Source: Mycolicibacterium lacusdiani
GTDB taxonomy: Bacteria; Actinomycetota; Actinomycetes; Mycobacteriales; Mycobacteriaceae
Direction: 5' to 3'
Assembly: GCF_021916785.1 (NCBI RefSeq)
Contig: NZ_JAKCFC010000004.1
Location: forward strand, 100,881 to 164,880
DNA: 64,000 bases
Both the position numbers and the translations under genes were made by a program. Shown piece by piece: positions 19,013 through 26,332 of the stretch; positions within the stretch are counted from its first letter, which is position 1, and every line of letters starts with the position of its first letter. Under the pieces are notes generated by a model. The model ran no database searches and had not been told where the DNA came from. It worked only from the letters and a program-made list of their open reading frames with translations.

Positions 19013-20584
19013 CTACCGTGCCGCCACTGCCGTCGACCCGGTTCCTGCATCCCGGCCGTCCGACGACCCGATTCGGTCGCCCACCGGCCGCTCGGGGTCG
19101 ACGGGCGCGCGCTCGCCGCCCGGCGCTCCGGGCCCTGCCCCAGCGGCGTCGGGCTTGCCGTCGCCATCGGTGTCCTGTTCGACGTCGAGCACTCCGTCGC
19201 GGTTCTCGTCGTCCTCGGCGTCGGTCACGCCGTCACCGTCGGAGTCGTCGCGCACGTCGGGCACGCCGTCGCGGTCCGAGTCCTTGCCGGCCTCGTCCTT
19301 CGCCTTCTGCTCGGCGTTCTGGTTCAGCGCCTGCTGCACCGCTGACTGGATCAGGCTGGCGAGTTGGGCGGCATTCACGCCCGCCGCCGTCGCGGCGGGT
19401 AGCGCACCGGCAGCGGCGGGTGATGCGGCGGCGGGCGCGGCTCCCATCGGGGGTGCCATCCCGCCGCCGGATCCCACCGACCCGGCCGGCGGGGACGCGG
19501 GTGCGCTCGGCAGGTCGGACGCCGGCACGTCGTCGTCCGCCGGTGCTGCGCCGACGTCCGAGGCCGGGGCTCCGCCCGATCCACTGCCACGGGACGCCCC
19601 GCCACCCGCGCTGCCGCCACCCGGGGTGCCGCCCAGCGCTCCGCCGGGATGATCGCGAGAACCTTCGTCGCGGTCGGTCTGCTCACCGTCGGAGGACTCG
19701 CCGCCGGGCTCGTCACCGGGCTTCATGCCCCCGTCGTCGGTTGGCTCCGACGGCGGCGGCACGTCGGAGCCCAGAGTCTCGATGCTCGGACCCCCGCGCG
19801 ACATGGTTCCCAGCCCGGTGACGCCCTGGTACCGATCGGCGGTCTGGTGGATCTCCGCTGCGTTCGCGTTGACCTGCTGAGTGAGTTCGACGAGTTGGGT
19901 GGTGCAGACGCCGAGTGCTCTGGTGACGGCGGCGATCTCCATCGCGAGGGCGGCGCCCTGCCCGACATACGGCGTGGCCGCGACGAGCATCGACACCAGG
20001 CCGACGTCGGCCAGCCAGTCGCCTTGGTCGTCGAGTGCGGTGCGGGTAGCGACGATCTGATTCGCTTCCCGGGTCAGAACCGCGTTGACCTCTTGGTCCG
20101 CCGCCGACACCGCCCGGACGCGGCCGACCTGTCGCTCGTTGGCATCCCCGTAGGCGCCCGAGCCGCGGCCCGACCAGCAGTCGTCAGGGTGCGCCGACGA
20201 CAGCGTCGCGCCTGCCCGTTGGAACCGCGCCGCGCCCTCGCCGAACCGCGCGCCGTCCTCGGGGGCGCCGAAGCCCGTCGTGAGCTTCATCCCGCCGATG
20301 GCCTTCTGGCCGCCACTGAGGATCGGCCGGTTGGCGCGCTTGAGGAACCGCTGGACGTCGGGACGCGCGAGGAACTTGCACGCGTCGTCGGCGTAGTTCG
20401 ACAGCTTCCGGCCGAGCTTGGCGAGATCTGCCAACCTTCCGACAGGGGAGAACCGTTCGAAGAGGTTGCCGAGCCCCTTCAGCCCGCGTGCGAGCGTGTC
20501 GGCTTCACCGGCCAATTCCTGTCCTGCCTTGCCCACCTCCCACAGCGCATCGCCGACGTCCTTGATGTCCCCGACCAGACTCAT
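19013..20584 (-). CDS. espE: ESX-1 secreted protein EspE with Ca-binding-type repeats
   Basis: 523-residue protein at the head of the ESX-1 operon. N-terminal helical region (1-100), then a PE/PPE-like helical region with CWSGRGSGAYG (WxG) at about residue 136, then a Gly/Ala/Pro-rich disordered part. Residues 435-482 hold four 12-residue units of the type D-x-D-x-D-G-x-x-D (DSDRDGVPD, DSDGDGVTD, DENRDGVLD, DTDGDGKPD), i.e. thrombospondin type 3-like calcium-binding repeats. EspE is a capsule/surface ESX-1 substrate in M. marinum. M. tuberculosis EspE is shorter (402). Confidence 0.85.
   Translation of the reverse strand: MSLVGDIKDVGDALWEVGKAGQELAGEADTLARGLKGLGNLFERFSPVGRLADLAKLGRKLSNYADDACKFLARPDVQRFLKRANRPILSGGQKAIGGMKLTTGFGAPEDGARFGEGAARFQRAGATLSSAHPDDCWSGRGSGAYGDANERQVGRVRAVSAADQEVNAVLTREANQIVATRTALDDQGDWLADVGLVSMLVAATPYVGQGAALAMEIAAVTRALGVCTTQLVELTQQVNANAAEIHQTADRYQGVTGLGTMSRGGPSIETLGSDVPPPSEPTDDGGMKPGDEPGGESSDGEQTDRDEGSRDHPGGALGGTPGGGSAGGGASRGSGSGGAPASDVGAAPADDDVPASDLPSAPASPPAGSVGSGGGMAPPMGAAPAAASPAAAGALPAATAAGVNAAQLASLIQSAVQQALNQNAEQKAKDEAGKDSDRDGVPDVRDDSDGDGVTDAEDDENRDGVLDVEQDTDGDGKPDAAGAGPGAPGGERAPVDPERPVGDRIGSSDGRDAGTGSTAVAAR
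19139..19282 (-). repeat. Four 12-codon Asp-rich repeats in espE
   Basis: Codes for residues 435-482 of EspE: four consecutive units with the pattern D-x-D/N-x-D-G-x-x-D. This is the thrombospondin type 3 calcium-binding pattern (known from established families); calcium binding by this protein is inferred. Confidence 0.7.
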
Positions 20585-20914
20585 TCACCCCAACCCCTTC
20601 GCCGATGAGGACGCTACCAGCGGTTCCTGCCCCTTGGATGCACCAATTTTCAGCGCTCAGTGAGTGCGGTCGGCGTCAGGTCACCGCAGCTGAGACGGTG
20701 CTCCCGACGCCGTCACGTCGGCTGACTTTGCTCCGCAGCGCACCCCGAAACGTCGAAACAGGTGTTTGCTGACGATCACCGCGCAGCGGTCGGAACGCTG
20801 CGCTGCCTCGGGTCTGGCCGCGGCGTGGTTGATACTGGCCGTGGTTGTCATTGGCGAAAGTCGAACTGGCGATCAGACCGCCTCGTTCCATATCCGGGAA
20901 GGGAGTCGTGTGCC
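20585..20914. promoter_or_regulatory. Divergent control region of ESX-1 operon and ATPase gene
   Basis: 330 bp between espE (minus) and the EspI-like ATPase gene (plus). It contains no open gene with a ribosome-binding site. It must hold the promoters of both units. I found no convincing -10/-35 pair or repeat operator by eye; a GGGAGT precedes the plus-strand GTG start. Confidence 0.45.
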
Positions 20915-22246
20915 GTGAGCGATCGCGACGATGCTCTGCGCAGACAGCTCGGGTGGACAGGACCCGAGGAAACCGACTACGAACCGCCACCGGCGGAGCC
21001 AATGGCGGCCCCGGCGGCATCCCCGTTGCCCAGCCGGCCTCCCGTGGACCCCCCGCAGTACGCCCCGCCACCGCCTCCGCAGCCACAACCACAGCCACAG
21101 TGGAACCAGCACCAGGCGGGCTGGCCGCAGCAGTACCCGCAGCAGCCGCCGCCTCCCCCGCCGTCGCAGCCGCCGCACGGCCAGCATCCGCAGCGGCCGG
21201 GTGGCCCGATGCACCCCGGCCAGCAGGCGCCGGGCGGATGGCAAGGCCAGCCCCCGATGCACGACACCCGCGTCATGCCGCCCACCGCACCCGGGTCCTA
21301 CGCCGATCGCATCCGCGCAGACCAACTCGTCCCCGCCAAGCGCACTGCACCGGCGCGCGGTTGGCGACGCACGCTGTTCCGCGCCAGCTTCGGCTTGATC
21401 AACCTCGGACCGTCGCCCGACGAGATCCGCCAGGCCGAACTCGAGGCGCGCATCCGCGGCGGCCTACGCGGCCACTACAAGATCGGCGTCATGGGCAAGG
21501 GCGGTGTCGGCAAGACCACCGTCTCGGCCAGCATCGGCTCGGTGTTCGCCGAACTCCGACAGGACGACCGCGTCGTCGCGATCGACGCCGACACCGCGTT
21601 CGGCAAGCTCGGCTCCCGGGTCGACCCCAAGGCGATGGGCTCCTACTGGGAGTTGGCCGCCGACCAGCACCTCGAAACCTTCGCCGACATCCGCAGTCGC
21701 GTCGGCAACAACGCCGCAGGCCTGTTCGTCCTCGCCGGTGAGGGCAGCCCCGCCCGCCGACGCGTCCTCGATCCGGCGATCTACCGCGAGGCCACCGCCC
21801 GCCTCGACAAGTACTTCACCATCTCGATCGTCGACTGCAGTTCCACCATGGACACCCCCGTCACCCAGGAGGTGCTGCGCGACCTCGACGCGCTGGTCGT
21901 CGTGTCCTCGCCGTGGGTGGACGGCGCTGCAGCGGCCGGTCAGACCTTGGATTGGCTGGCGGCGCGCAACCTGCACAGCCTTCTGCAGCGCACGGTCGTC
22001 GTGCTGAACGACTCCGATGGGCACGCCGACAAGCGGACGCGAGGCATCCTCGCCCAGCAGTTCGCCGGGCAGGGCCAGAAGGTCGTCGAGGTGCCGTTCG
22101 ACGGGCACCTGCGGCCCGGTGGCGTCATCGAACGCACGGCAGAGATGGCACCCGCGACGCGGCGCAAGTTCCTCGAGATCGCCGCCGCGCTGGCCGAGCA
22201 CTTCCCGACGAGCGACGACCGGGAGCGCGGCCGCGACCGGTTCTAG
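20915..22246 (+). CDS. EspI-like Pro-rich MinD/ParA ATPase
   Basis: 443-residue paralogue of EspI. Residues 1-125 are Pro/Gln-rich; a linker with GWRRTLFRASFGLINLGPSPDE resembles the same linker in EspI (GWRRFLYLL...GLSPDE); the ATPase domain starts with KGGVGKT at 195-201 and has DADTAFGKLGSR. Start GTG 20915 has GGGAGT nine bases upstream. Position beside espE suggests the Rv3860-type gene of the M. tuberculosis ESX-1 region. Role unproven: perhaps positioning or ATP-sensing for secretion. The arrangement gives two such ATPases around one ESX locus. Confidence 0.8.
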   Translation: MSDRDDALRRQLGWTGPEETDYEPPPAEPMAAPAASPLPSRPPVDPPQYAPPPPPQPQPQPQWNQHQAGWPQQYPQQPPPPPPSQPPHGQHPQRPGGPMHPGQQAPGGWQGQPPMHDTRVMPPTAPGSYADRIRADQLVPAKRTAPARGWRRTLFRASFGLINLGPSPDEIRQAELEARIRGGLRGHYKIGVMGKGGVGKTTVSASIGSVFAELRQDDRVVAIDADTAFGKLGSRVDPKAMGSYWELAADQHLETFADIRSRVGNNAAGLFVLAGEGSPARRRVLDPAIYREATARLDKYFTISIVDCSSTMDTPVTQEVLRDLDALVVVSSPWVDGAAAAGQTLDWLAARNLHSLLQRTVVVLNDSDGHADKRTRGILAQQFAGQGQKVVEVPFDGHLRPGGVIERTAEMAPATRRKFLEIAAALAEHFPTSDDRERGRDRF

Positions 22247-22249
22247 CGG

Positions 22250-22993
22250 TCAGCGCCAGTCGATTTGGGTCACCAGCGACTCGATGAGGTCGGTGACGTC
22301 GTCGGGCACCGTCTGCCCGGCCTCGGTGGCGACCACGGCCGAGTCCGGCACGCCGGCGGCCTGGGCAGTCTCCTCGATCGTCAGGTTGGCCCGGCGCCGC
22401 GCAGCGTAGAGCCGCTGGCCGAGCGGCGCGCCCGGTGCCGTCGCACCGAGCAACGACAGGTCGTCGATCTGGCGTCGCACGGCGCTCAACGCCTTCAACA
22501 GCGACGGCGTCACTCGGCCGATGCGGGCCGCGCTCGCCGCCACCGACTCCAGTTGACGGAGGTCGGCCAGCATCGCGGTGACGCGCGGCGTGAACCCGGA
22601 GTCCTCCACCGGCGGTAGCGATGTGGCGGCGTCGGCCAGGGAGCGGACGGCTGTGTCCACGGCCTGCGCGACGAGCGACACCTCGTCGCCGTTCGCGGGC
22701 GGTGCGCTCGGTGGCGGTTCGGGTGCGGCGGCCGTGGCGACGCCTTGGCGCAGCCGGGCGATGGTGCCCTGGGGCCACTGCAGCACTTCCTCGAGCTTTG
22801 CCCGAGTGCGCTCCCGCGGCCAGCTGCGCCCCTTCTCGAACGAGATGAGCGCGCCGGCGTTGATGATCCCCTCGGCGGCAAGGCGGCGCTGACTGATGTC
22901 GAGTTCGCGGCGGCGGGCGGCCGCGGCAGCGCCGGCGCGAACCATGCCCGGGTCGACGGAACCAGCCGCATCGGCTGGCTCGACGTTGACCAC
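22250..22993 (-). CDS. Double helix-turn-helix regulator
   Basis: 247-residue protein with two XRE-like helix-turn-helix regions: residues about 23-80 (RRRELDISQRRLAAEG ... ISFEKGRSWPRERTR) and about 195-245 (LYAARRRANLTIEETAQAAG). The middle is Pro/Ala-rich plus a helical linker. Start GTG 22993 has GAGAGGGA six bases upstream. It is convergent with the ATPase gene and divergent from whiB6, so it may regulate whiB6 or ESX-1. I know no named homologue; the ESX-1 link is by neighbourhood. Confidence 0.75.
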   Translation of the reverse strand: MVNVEPADAAGSVDPGMVRAGAAAAARRRELDISQRRLAAEGIINAGALISFEKGRSWPRERTRAKLEEVLQWPQGTIARLRQGVATAAAPEPPPSAPPANGDEVSLVAQAVDTAVRSLADAATSLPPVEDSGFTPRVTAMLADLRQLESVAASAARIGRVTPSLLKALSAVRRQIDDLSLLGATAPGAPLGQRLYAARRRANLTIEETAQAAGVPDSAVVATEAGQTVPDDVTDLIESLVTQIDWR

Positions 22994-23296
22994 GCGCCGT
23001 CCCTCTCGTTCAACTGCTGCACTGCTACGTCTGACCCACCTTAGACGGGTCAGCCGGTCACCGAAAGCGTTGCGGCCCGGCAATTACAACCATGTCATTG
23101 CGATGGTTCGGCGGCAGAGTGTCAGCGCTGTGCGCACCGTTTGCCCGTACCACGCCCCGCCTGACGTGCCTTGATGCGTCGAAACGCACCCCGCTCGAAC
23201 CAACCATTGCAAAACTGTTGCATCGCTACGGTTACTGCTATAGATTCGCTCCATCGCGCATCGGCAACGTGGCGCACGACCCAATAGGAGCCAGAA
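22994..23296. promoter_or_regulatory. Divergent promoter region of whiB6 and HTH regulator
   Basis: 303 bp with no gene. The whiB6 side contains TATAGAT (23239-23245), a good -10, with TTGCAT (23218-23223) 15 bp upstream as a weak -35. The other side lacks a recognisable promoter. A 5+5 inverted repeat overlaps the -35 (separate entry). Confidence 0.55.
23208..23222. promoter_or_regulatory. Inverted repeat over the whiB6 -35
   Basis: TGCAA-AACTG-TTGCA, perfect 5+5 arms with a 5-bp centre, overlapping the presumed -35 element of whiB6. It could be the operator of the divergent HTH protein or of another repressor. Seen directly; function inferred. Confidence 0.4.
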
Positions 23297-23587
23297 ATGA
23301 ACGCAGTGGGGATGGACGGACTGCCCGTCGGAGAATGCACCCGCGACCCCGAACGCTGGGTGTCCAGGGCCGACGAGGAAGCCAAGGCCATCTGCCGGCT
23401 CTGCCCGCGCCGATGGGCCTGCGCCCGGGAGGCCGTCGAACTCCCGCGCGCCGAGGGCCTGTGGGCAGGCATCGTCATCCCAGAAGCCGGCCGGGGCAGG
23501 ACCTTCGCCCTGCGTCAGCTCCGCTCGCTGGCCGAGCAGAACGGCTACTCCGTCCGCGCCCGCAGACTGTTCCTCGAATCCGCCTGA
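23297..23587 (+). CDS. whiB6: Iron-sulfur transcription regulator WhiB6
   Basis: 96-residue Wbl protein. Four cluster-binding cysteines at 14, 33, 36 and 42 (C...C-x2-C-x5-C), followed by the GLWAG turn in place of G[VI]WGG, and a basic C-terminal end. In M. tuberculosis and M. marinum WhiB6 responds to ESX-1 status and activates ESX-1 genes. ATAGGAG precedes the ATG. Location about 2.7 kb from espE fits WhiB6. Confidence 0.9.
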   Translation: MNAVGMDGLPVGECTRDPERWVSRADEEAKAICRLCPRRWACAREAVELPRAEGLWAGIVIPEAGRGRTFALRQLRSLAEQNGYSVRARRLFLESA

Positions 23588-23661
23588 GACCGCCTGACCA
23601 CGCGCCTCGCTGCCGGTTTCGAGGGGACGGCAGCGGGGCCGCGAAATTCGTGGGCCCGGTA

Positions 23662-23687
23662 GGAACAATCTTGGGCGAGAGGCCGTT
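23662..23687 (+). promoter_or_regulatory. ECF (SigH/SigE-type) promoter for small RNA
   Basis: GGAACA (23662-23667), 16-bp spacer, CGTT (23684-23687). This matches the stress ECF sigma pattern GGAAYA-N16-17-CGTT known for SigH. Transcription would start about 23694-23697, exactly at the 5' strand of the closing helix of the downstream RNA. Needs mapping of the start site. Confidence 0.5.
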
Positions 23688-23696
23688 AAGCTATTC

Positions 23697-23820
23697 GTAC
23701 GGCTCCGGACAATGCCCCGGGTACCACCCCTTAAGTCGCCGAGAGCGACCACTTGCCGAGAGGCGCATAGGCGGGGCCGTACTTGGAAGCCGCCGACGCT
23801 CACGCGTCGGCGGCTCTCCT
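23697..23820 (+). ncRNA. Candidate structured small RNA downstream of whiB6
   Basis: About 120 nt with internal order. A 10-bp closing helix pairs 23697-23706 (GTACGGCTCC) with 23773-23782 (GGGGCCGTAC), one G-U pair. Inside are GTCGC-CGAGA-GCGAC (23735-23749) and GCC-GAGA-GGC with a GNRA-type loop (23755-23764). A perfect terminator follows. There is no open frame with a start signal in it. I do not recognise the family (not tmRNA, RNase P, SRP RNA, or a riboswitch I know). It may be a stress-induced sRNA or a leader that ends before the next gene. Confidence 0.55.
23788..23815 (+). terminator. Perfect 12-bp intrinsic terminator
   Basis: AGCCGCCGACGC (23788-23799), loop TCAC, GCGTCGGCGGCT (23804-23815), then CTCCTCGTCTTT. 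A 12-bp perfect GC-rich stem; the T-run is weak, as is usual in mycobacteria. Confidence 0.75.
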
Positions 23821-24012
23821 CGTCTTTGGGACCAACACGCCTGTTGGGGCCGGACGCTCCTCCTGGACCGAACGCGCGCCGCGTAACCCGCTTGCGCGGC
23901 GTGTGAACCATCCACGCGCAATCGCGACAAGCTAGCAGCGGACCCGTCGACAACCACCCACGACGACCTCCGGCGACCGAACCGCTCACTTTTGCTTTTC
24001 GGCCCGAGATCT

Positions 24013-24029
24013 ATAGGGAGAAACCCTAT
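24013..24029. promoter_or_regulatory. Inverted repeat upstream of membrane-protein gene
   Basis: ATAGGG-AGAAA-CCCTAT, perfect 6+6 arms, about 50 bp before the start at 24080. Possible operator or small hairpin in the leader. No known regulator matched. Confidence 0.35.
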
Positions 24030-24079
24030 CCCTCGCGCAAGCGGCAACCATTGCCAAAGGCGGGCGTTACCGTCCGAAC

Positions 24080-24487
24080 ATGAACGAGCAAGACATCACT
24101 GCCCAATCAATCGCCGTCACGCTGAAGAGGTCCGCCCGTATCGCGGCGGCGCTTCCCGACGAAGTCCAACTCATCCGCGACATAACGATCGAGCGCCTCA
24201 AGTCCGGTCCGAAAACTGAAACGGCCGACTTGTGGGCACACCTCGGCGAGCACATGCGAGAGGTCATCCCAGGAGTTCTGAACGACCCTCGCTTGGCGGG
24301 ACTCGGCGACAAACTCGAGGCGGAGAACAAGAAAATAGAGGAAACGGGCCCAGAACACTTCAGCCCGGCGAAGGTCGCCGGCACGGCAGCCGGCGCTATC
24401 GCCATCCTCGCCATAGCCGTCGGTGCATACTGCACCACCGGCCCGTATCCCGCGAAGGGCGAGTCTCTGCCAGCTCATTGCACCTAG
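24080..24487 (+). CDS. Hypothetical C-terminally membrane-anchored protein
   Basis: 135 residues: soluble helical N-terminal part (about 1-95, rich in charged residues, LPDEVQLIRDITIERLK) and a single transmembrane segment at about 98-118 (VAGTAAGAIAILAIAVGAYC), then a short Pro-rich outer tail with a final Cys. No family recognised. The ATG lacks a strong ribosome-binding site. Codon use is slightly less GC-rich than neighbours, possibly an acquired or fast-evolving gene. Confidence 0.65.
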   Translation: MNEQDITAQSIAVTLKRSARIAAALPDEVQLIRDITIERLKSGPKTETADLWAHLGEHMREVIPGVLNDPRLAGLGDKLEAENKKIEETGPEHFSPAKVAGTAAGAIAILAIAVGAYCTTGPYPAKGESLPAHCT

Positions 24488-24602
24488 GCCGCGAAGCGGG
24501 GGTGTACTTCCTTCATCGCCGAACGATCCCGCGCCTGTGGATGAACTCGCCACTGTGGATGACCAACGCGATCTGTCGTGAACCGCTCCTAGCGTGATCT
24601 CC

Positions 24603-25016
24603 ATGACGTACTGGATCAACACGGTCAGCCGGGGCCACGTGCAGCGCGGCGTGGCCGGTGGCTTCACGCAGGCCAATCACGGACGACCGCACATGCTGCG
24701 CAAGATGGTGAAGGACGATTGGATCGTCTTCTATTCGCCGAAGACCGACTATCCCGACGGCGATCCGCTGCAAGCGTTCACCGCCATCGGACAGGTCACC
24801 GACGACGAGGTATATCAAGCCGACCTAGACCCCGAGTTCCAGCCCTGGCGTCGCGGCATGCGCTTCCTGCCGTGCGCGGAGACACCCATCCGCCCGCTCC
24901 TGGACGACCTCGACTTCGTCGTCGACAAGTCGCGCTGGGGGTACCGCTTTCGGGCCGGCGCCTTCGCGATCGACGAGCACGACTTCGAGGTGATCCGGAC
25001 CGCCATGACGGGCTGA
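24603..25016 (+). CDS. EVE (PUA-like) domain protein
   Basis: 137-residue single-domain EVE protein (UPF0310/DUF55). Starts MTYWINTVSRGHVQRG, then KDDWIVFYSPKTDY and FTAIGQVTDDEVYQ, the conserved EVE core. EVE domains are PUA-related folds thought to read modified bases in nucleic acids and often accompany restriction or RNA-modification systems; no such partner is next door. A stand-alone protein of this type is common in mycobacteria. Upstream in-frame ATG 24594 is less likely because the family begins at this MTYW. Confidence 0.85.
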   Translation: MTYWINTVSRGHVQRGVAGGFTQANHGRPHMLRKMVKDDWIVFYSPKTDYPDGDPLQAFTAIGQVTDDEVYQADLDPEFQPWRRGMRFLPCAETPIRPLLDDLDFVVDKSRWGYRFRAGAFAIDEHDFEVIRTAMTG

Positions 25017-25037
25017 GTAGACCGCCACCTCACTACT

Positions 25038-26030
25038 GTGGTTGCGGTGAGCAACACCGAGGTGGCGCCGGACGAAGTCGCCTGCGGCGCCGAGCCGTTG
25101 GCGACCGTGTCGACGGAGGTCCTGCATCCTCGCGACGTCCCGCTGGGCGGTCCCCGCGCCATCCGGGTGCGCCGTACGCTCCCGCAGCGCGACCGTTCGA
25201 TGGTCGGCGCATGGTGCTTCGCCGACCACTACGGGCCACACGACGTCACCGGTGGGTCGGGCATGGACGTGCCGCCCCATCCGCATACCGGTCTGCAGAC
25301 GGTGAGCTGGCTGTTCGCCGGTGAGATCGAGCACCGCGACAGCGGCGGCGTGCACGCCATGGTCCGGCCAGGGGAACTCAACTTGATGACTGCGGGCTCG
25401 GGCATCTGCCATTCGGAGGTATCGACGCCGAGCACGACGACGCTGCACGGCGCTCAGCTGTGGGTGGCGCTGCCCGATGCCGACCGCGACACCCCTCGCG
25501 ACTTCGCCCACTACGTGCCGCCGGCCCGGACCCTCGGCGCGGCAACGGTGCGGGTCTTCCTCGGCGAGCTGGCAGGTGACCGCTCCCCCGTCGCCACGTT
25601 CACGCGACTGCTCGGCGCGCAGATCGACCTGCCGGCCAACGGGACCGTCACCCTCGACGTCGATCCCTCGTTCGAGCACGGCGTCCTGCTCGACCAGGGT
25701 GATCTTCGCGCCGGTGGCGACGACCTCGGCATCGGTGATCTCTGGTACCAGTCCCCCGGCTGCGATCGCGTCGAGTTGACCAACCGCGGCGACACCCCCG
25801 CCCGCGCCCTACTCCTCGGCGGCCCACCGTTCGAGGAGCAACTGGTCATGTGGTGGAACTTCGTGGGCCGCAGCCACGACGAGATCGAGGCGTTCCGCGC
25901 GCAGTGGCAGGATCAGGACGAGCGGTTCGGTGAGGTGACGGGATATCCGGGTACCCGGCTTCCGGCGCCGTCGCTGCCCAACGGCAGGCTGCGCCCCCGC
26001 CGCAACCCGACCCAACGAGGAGCACCGTGA
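25038..26030 (+). CDS. Pirin family protein
   Basis: 330-residue bicupin. The pirin metal ligands are all present: His81 and His83 (PPHPHTGLQTV), His125 and Glu127 (GICHSE). Bacterial pirins bind Fe(II) and some act as quercetin-2,3-dioxygenases; biological role in mycobacteria is unknown. Start GTG 25038 chosen; a second GTG at 25047 is equally possible. Stop overlaps the next gene by four bases (GTGA), so the two are co-translated. Confidence 0.9.
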   Translation: MVAVSNTEVAPDEVACGAEPLATVSTEVLHPRDVPLGGPRAIRVRRTLPQRDRSMVGAWCFADHYGPHDVTGGSGMDVPPHPHTGLQTVSWLFAGEIEHRDSGGVHAMVRPGELNLMTAGSGICHSEVSTPSTTTLHGAQLWVALPDADRDTPRDFAHYVPPARTLGAATVRVFLGELAGDRSPVATFTRLLGAQIDLPANGTVTLDVDPSFEHGVLLDQGDLRAGGDDLGIGDLWYQSPGCDRVELTNRGDTPARALLLGGPPFEEQLVMWWNFVGRSHDEIEAFRAQWQDQDERFGEVTGYPGTRLPAPSLPNGRLRPRRNPTQRGAP

Positions 26031-26332
26031 GTTCCGAACCCATGACCGACAAGACCGGCGCACCCGTCACGGTCTCCGAGGAGCCCGGCCGGTTCACCAT
26101 CGCCGTGGACGGCCGCACGGTCGGCCTCGCCGACTATCACGACCGCGGCGGTCAGCGCGTCTTTCCCCACACCGAGGTCCAGCCGGAGTTCGAGGGTCGG
26201 GGCCTAGGCACGATCCTGGTCGCCGAGGCGCTACGGGTCACCCGCGAGGAGGGCCTGCGCATCGTGCCGTCGTGCTCAATGGTGGCCCACTACATCCAGA
26301 AGCATCCGGAGTACGCCGACATCACCGACTGA
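26027..26332 (+). CDS. YjdJ-type GNAT acetyltransferase
   Basis: 101-residue compact GNAT protein. It has the acetyl-CoA binding block TEVQPEFEGRGLGTILVAEAL (R/Q-x-x-G-x-G/A pattern) and ends with CSMVAHYIQKHPEYAD, a typical end of the small YjdJ/Gtt1-type N-acetyltransferases. Substrate unknown. Co-translated with the pirin gene; its 3' end overlaps the convergent GGDEF gene by 11 bp. Confidence 0.85.
   Translation: MSSEPMTDKTGAPVTVSEEPGRFTIAVDGRTVGLADYHDRGGQRVFPHTEVQPEFEGRGLGTILVAEALRVTREEGLRIVPSCSMVAHYIQKHPEYADITD

Noticed and set aside
23700..23760. Minus-strand GGGGTGGTACCC resembling a T-box element.
   Set aside because: No minus-strand gene follows it, the full T-box stem I is missing, and the plus-strand reading gives a consistent RNA with promoter and terminator.
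23588..24079. tRNA or tmRNA in the region after whiB6.
   Set aside because: No GGTTCRANNCC loop, no acceptor CCA logic and no tmRNA core could be found.
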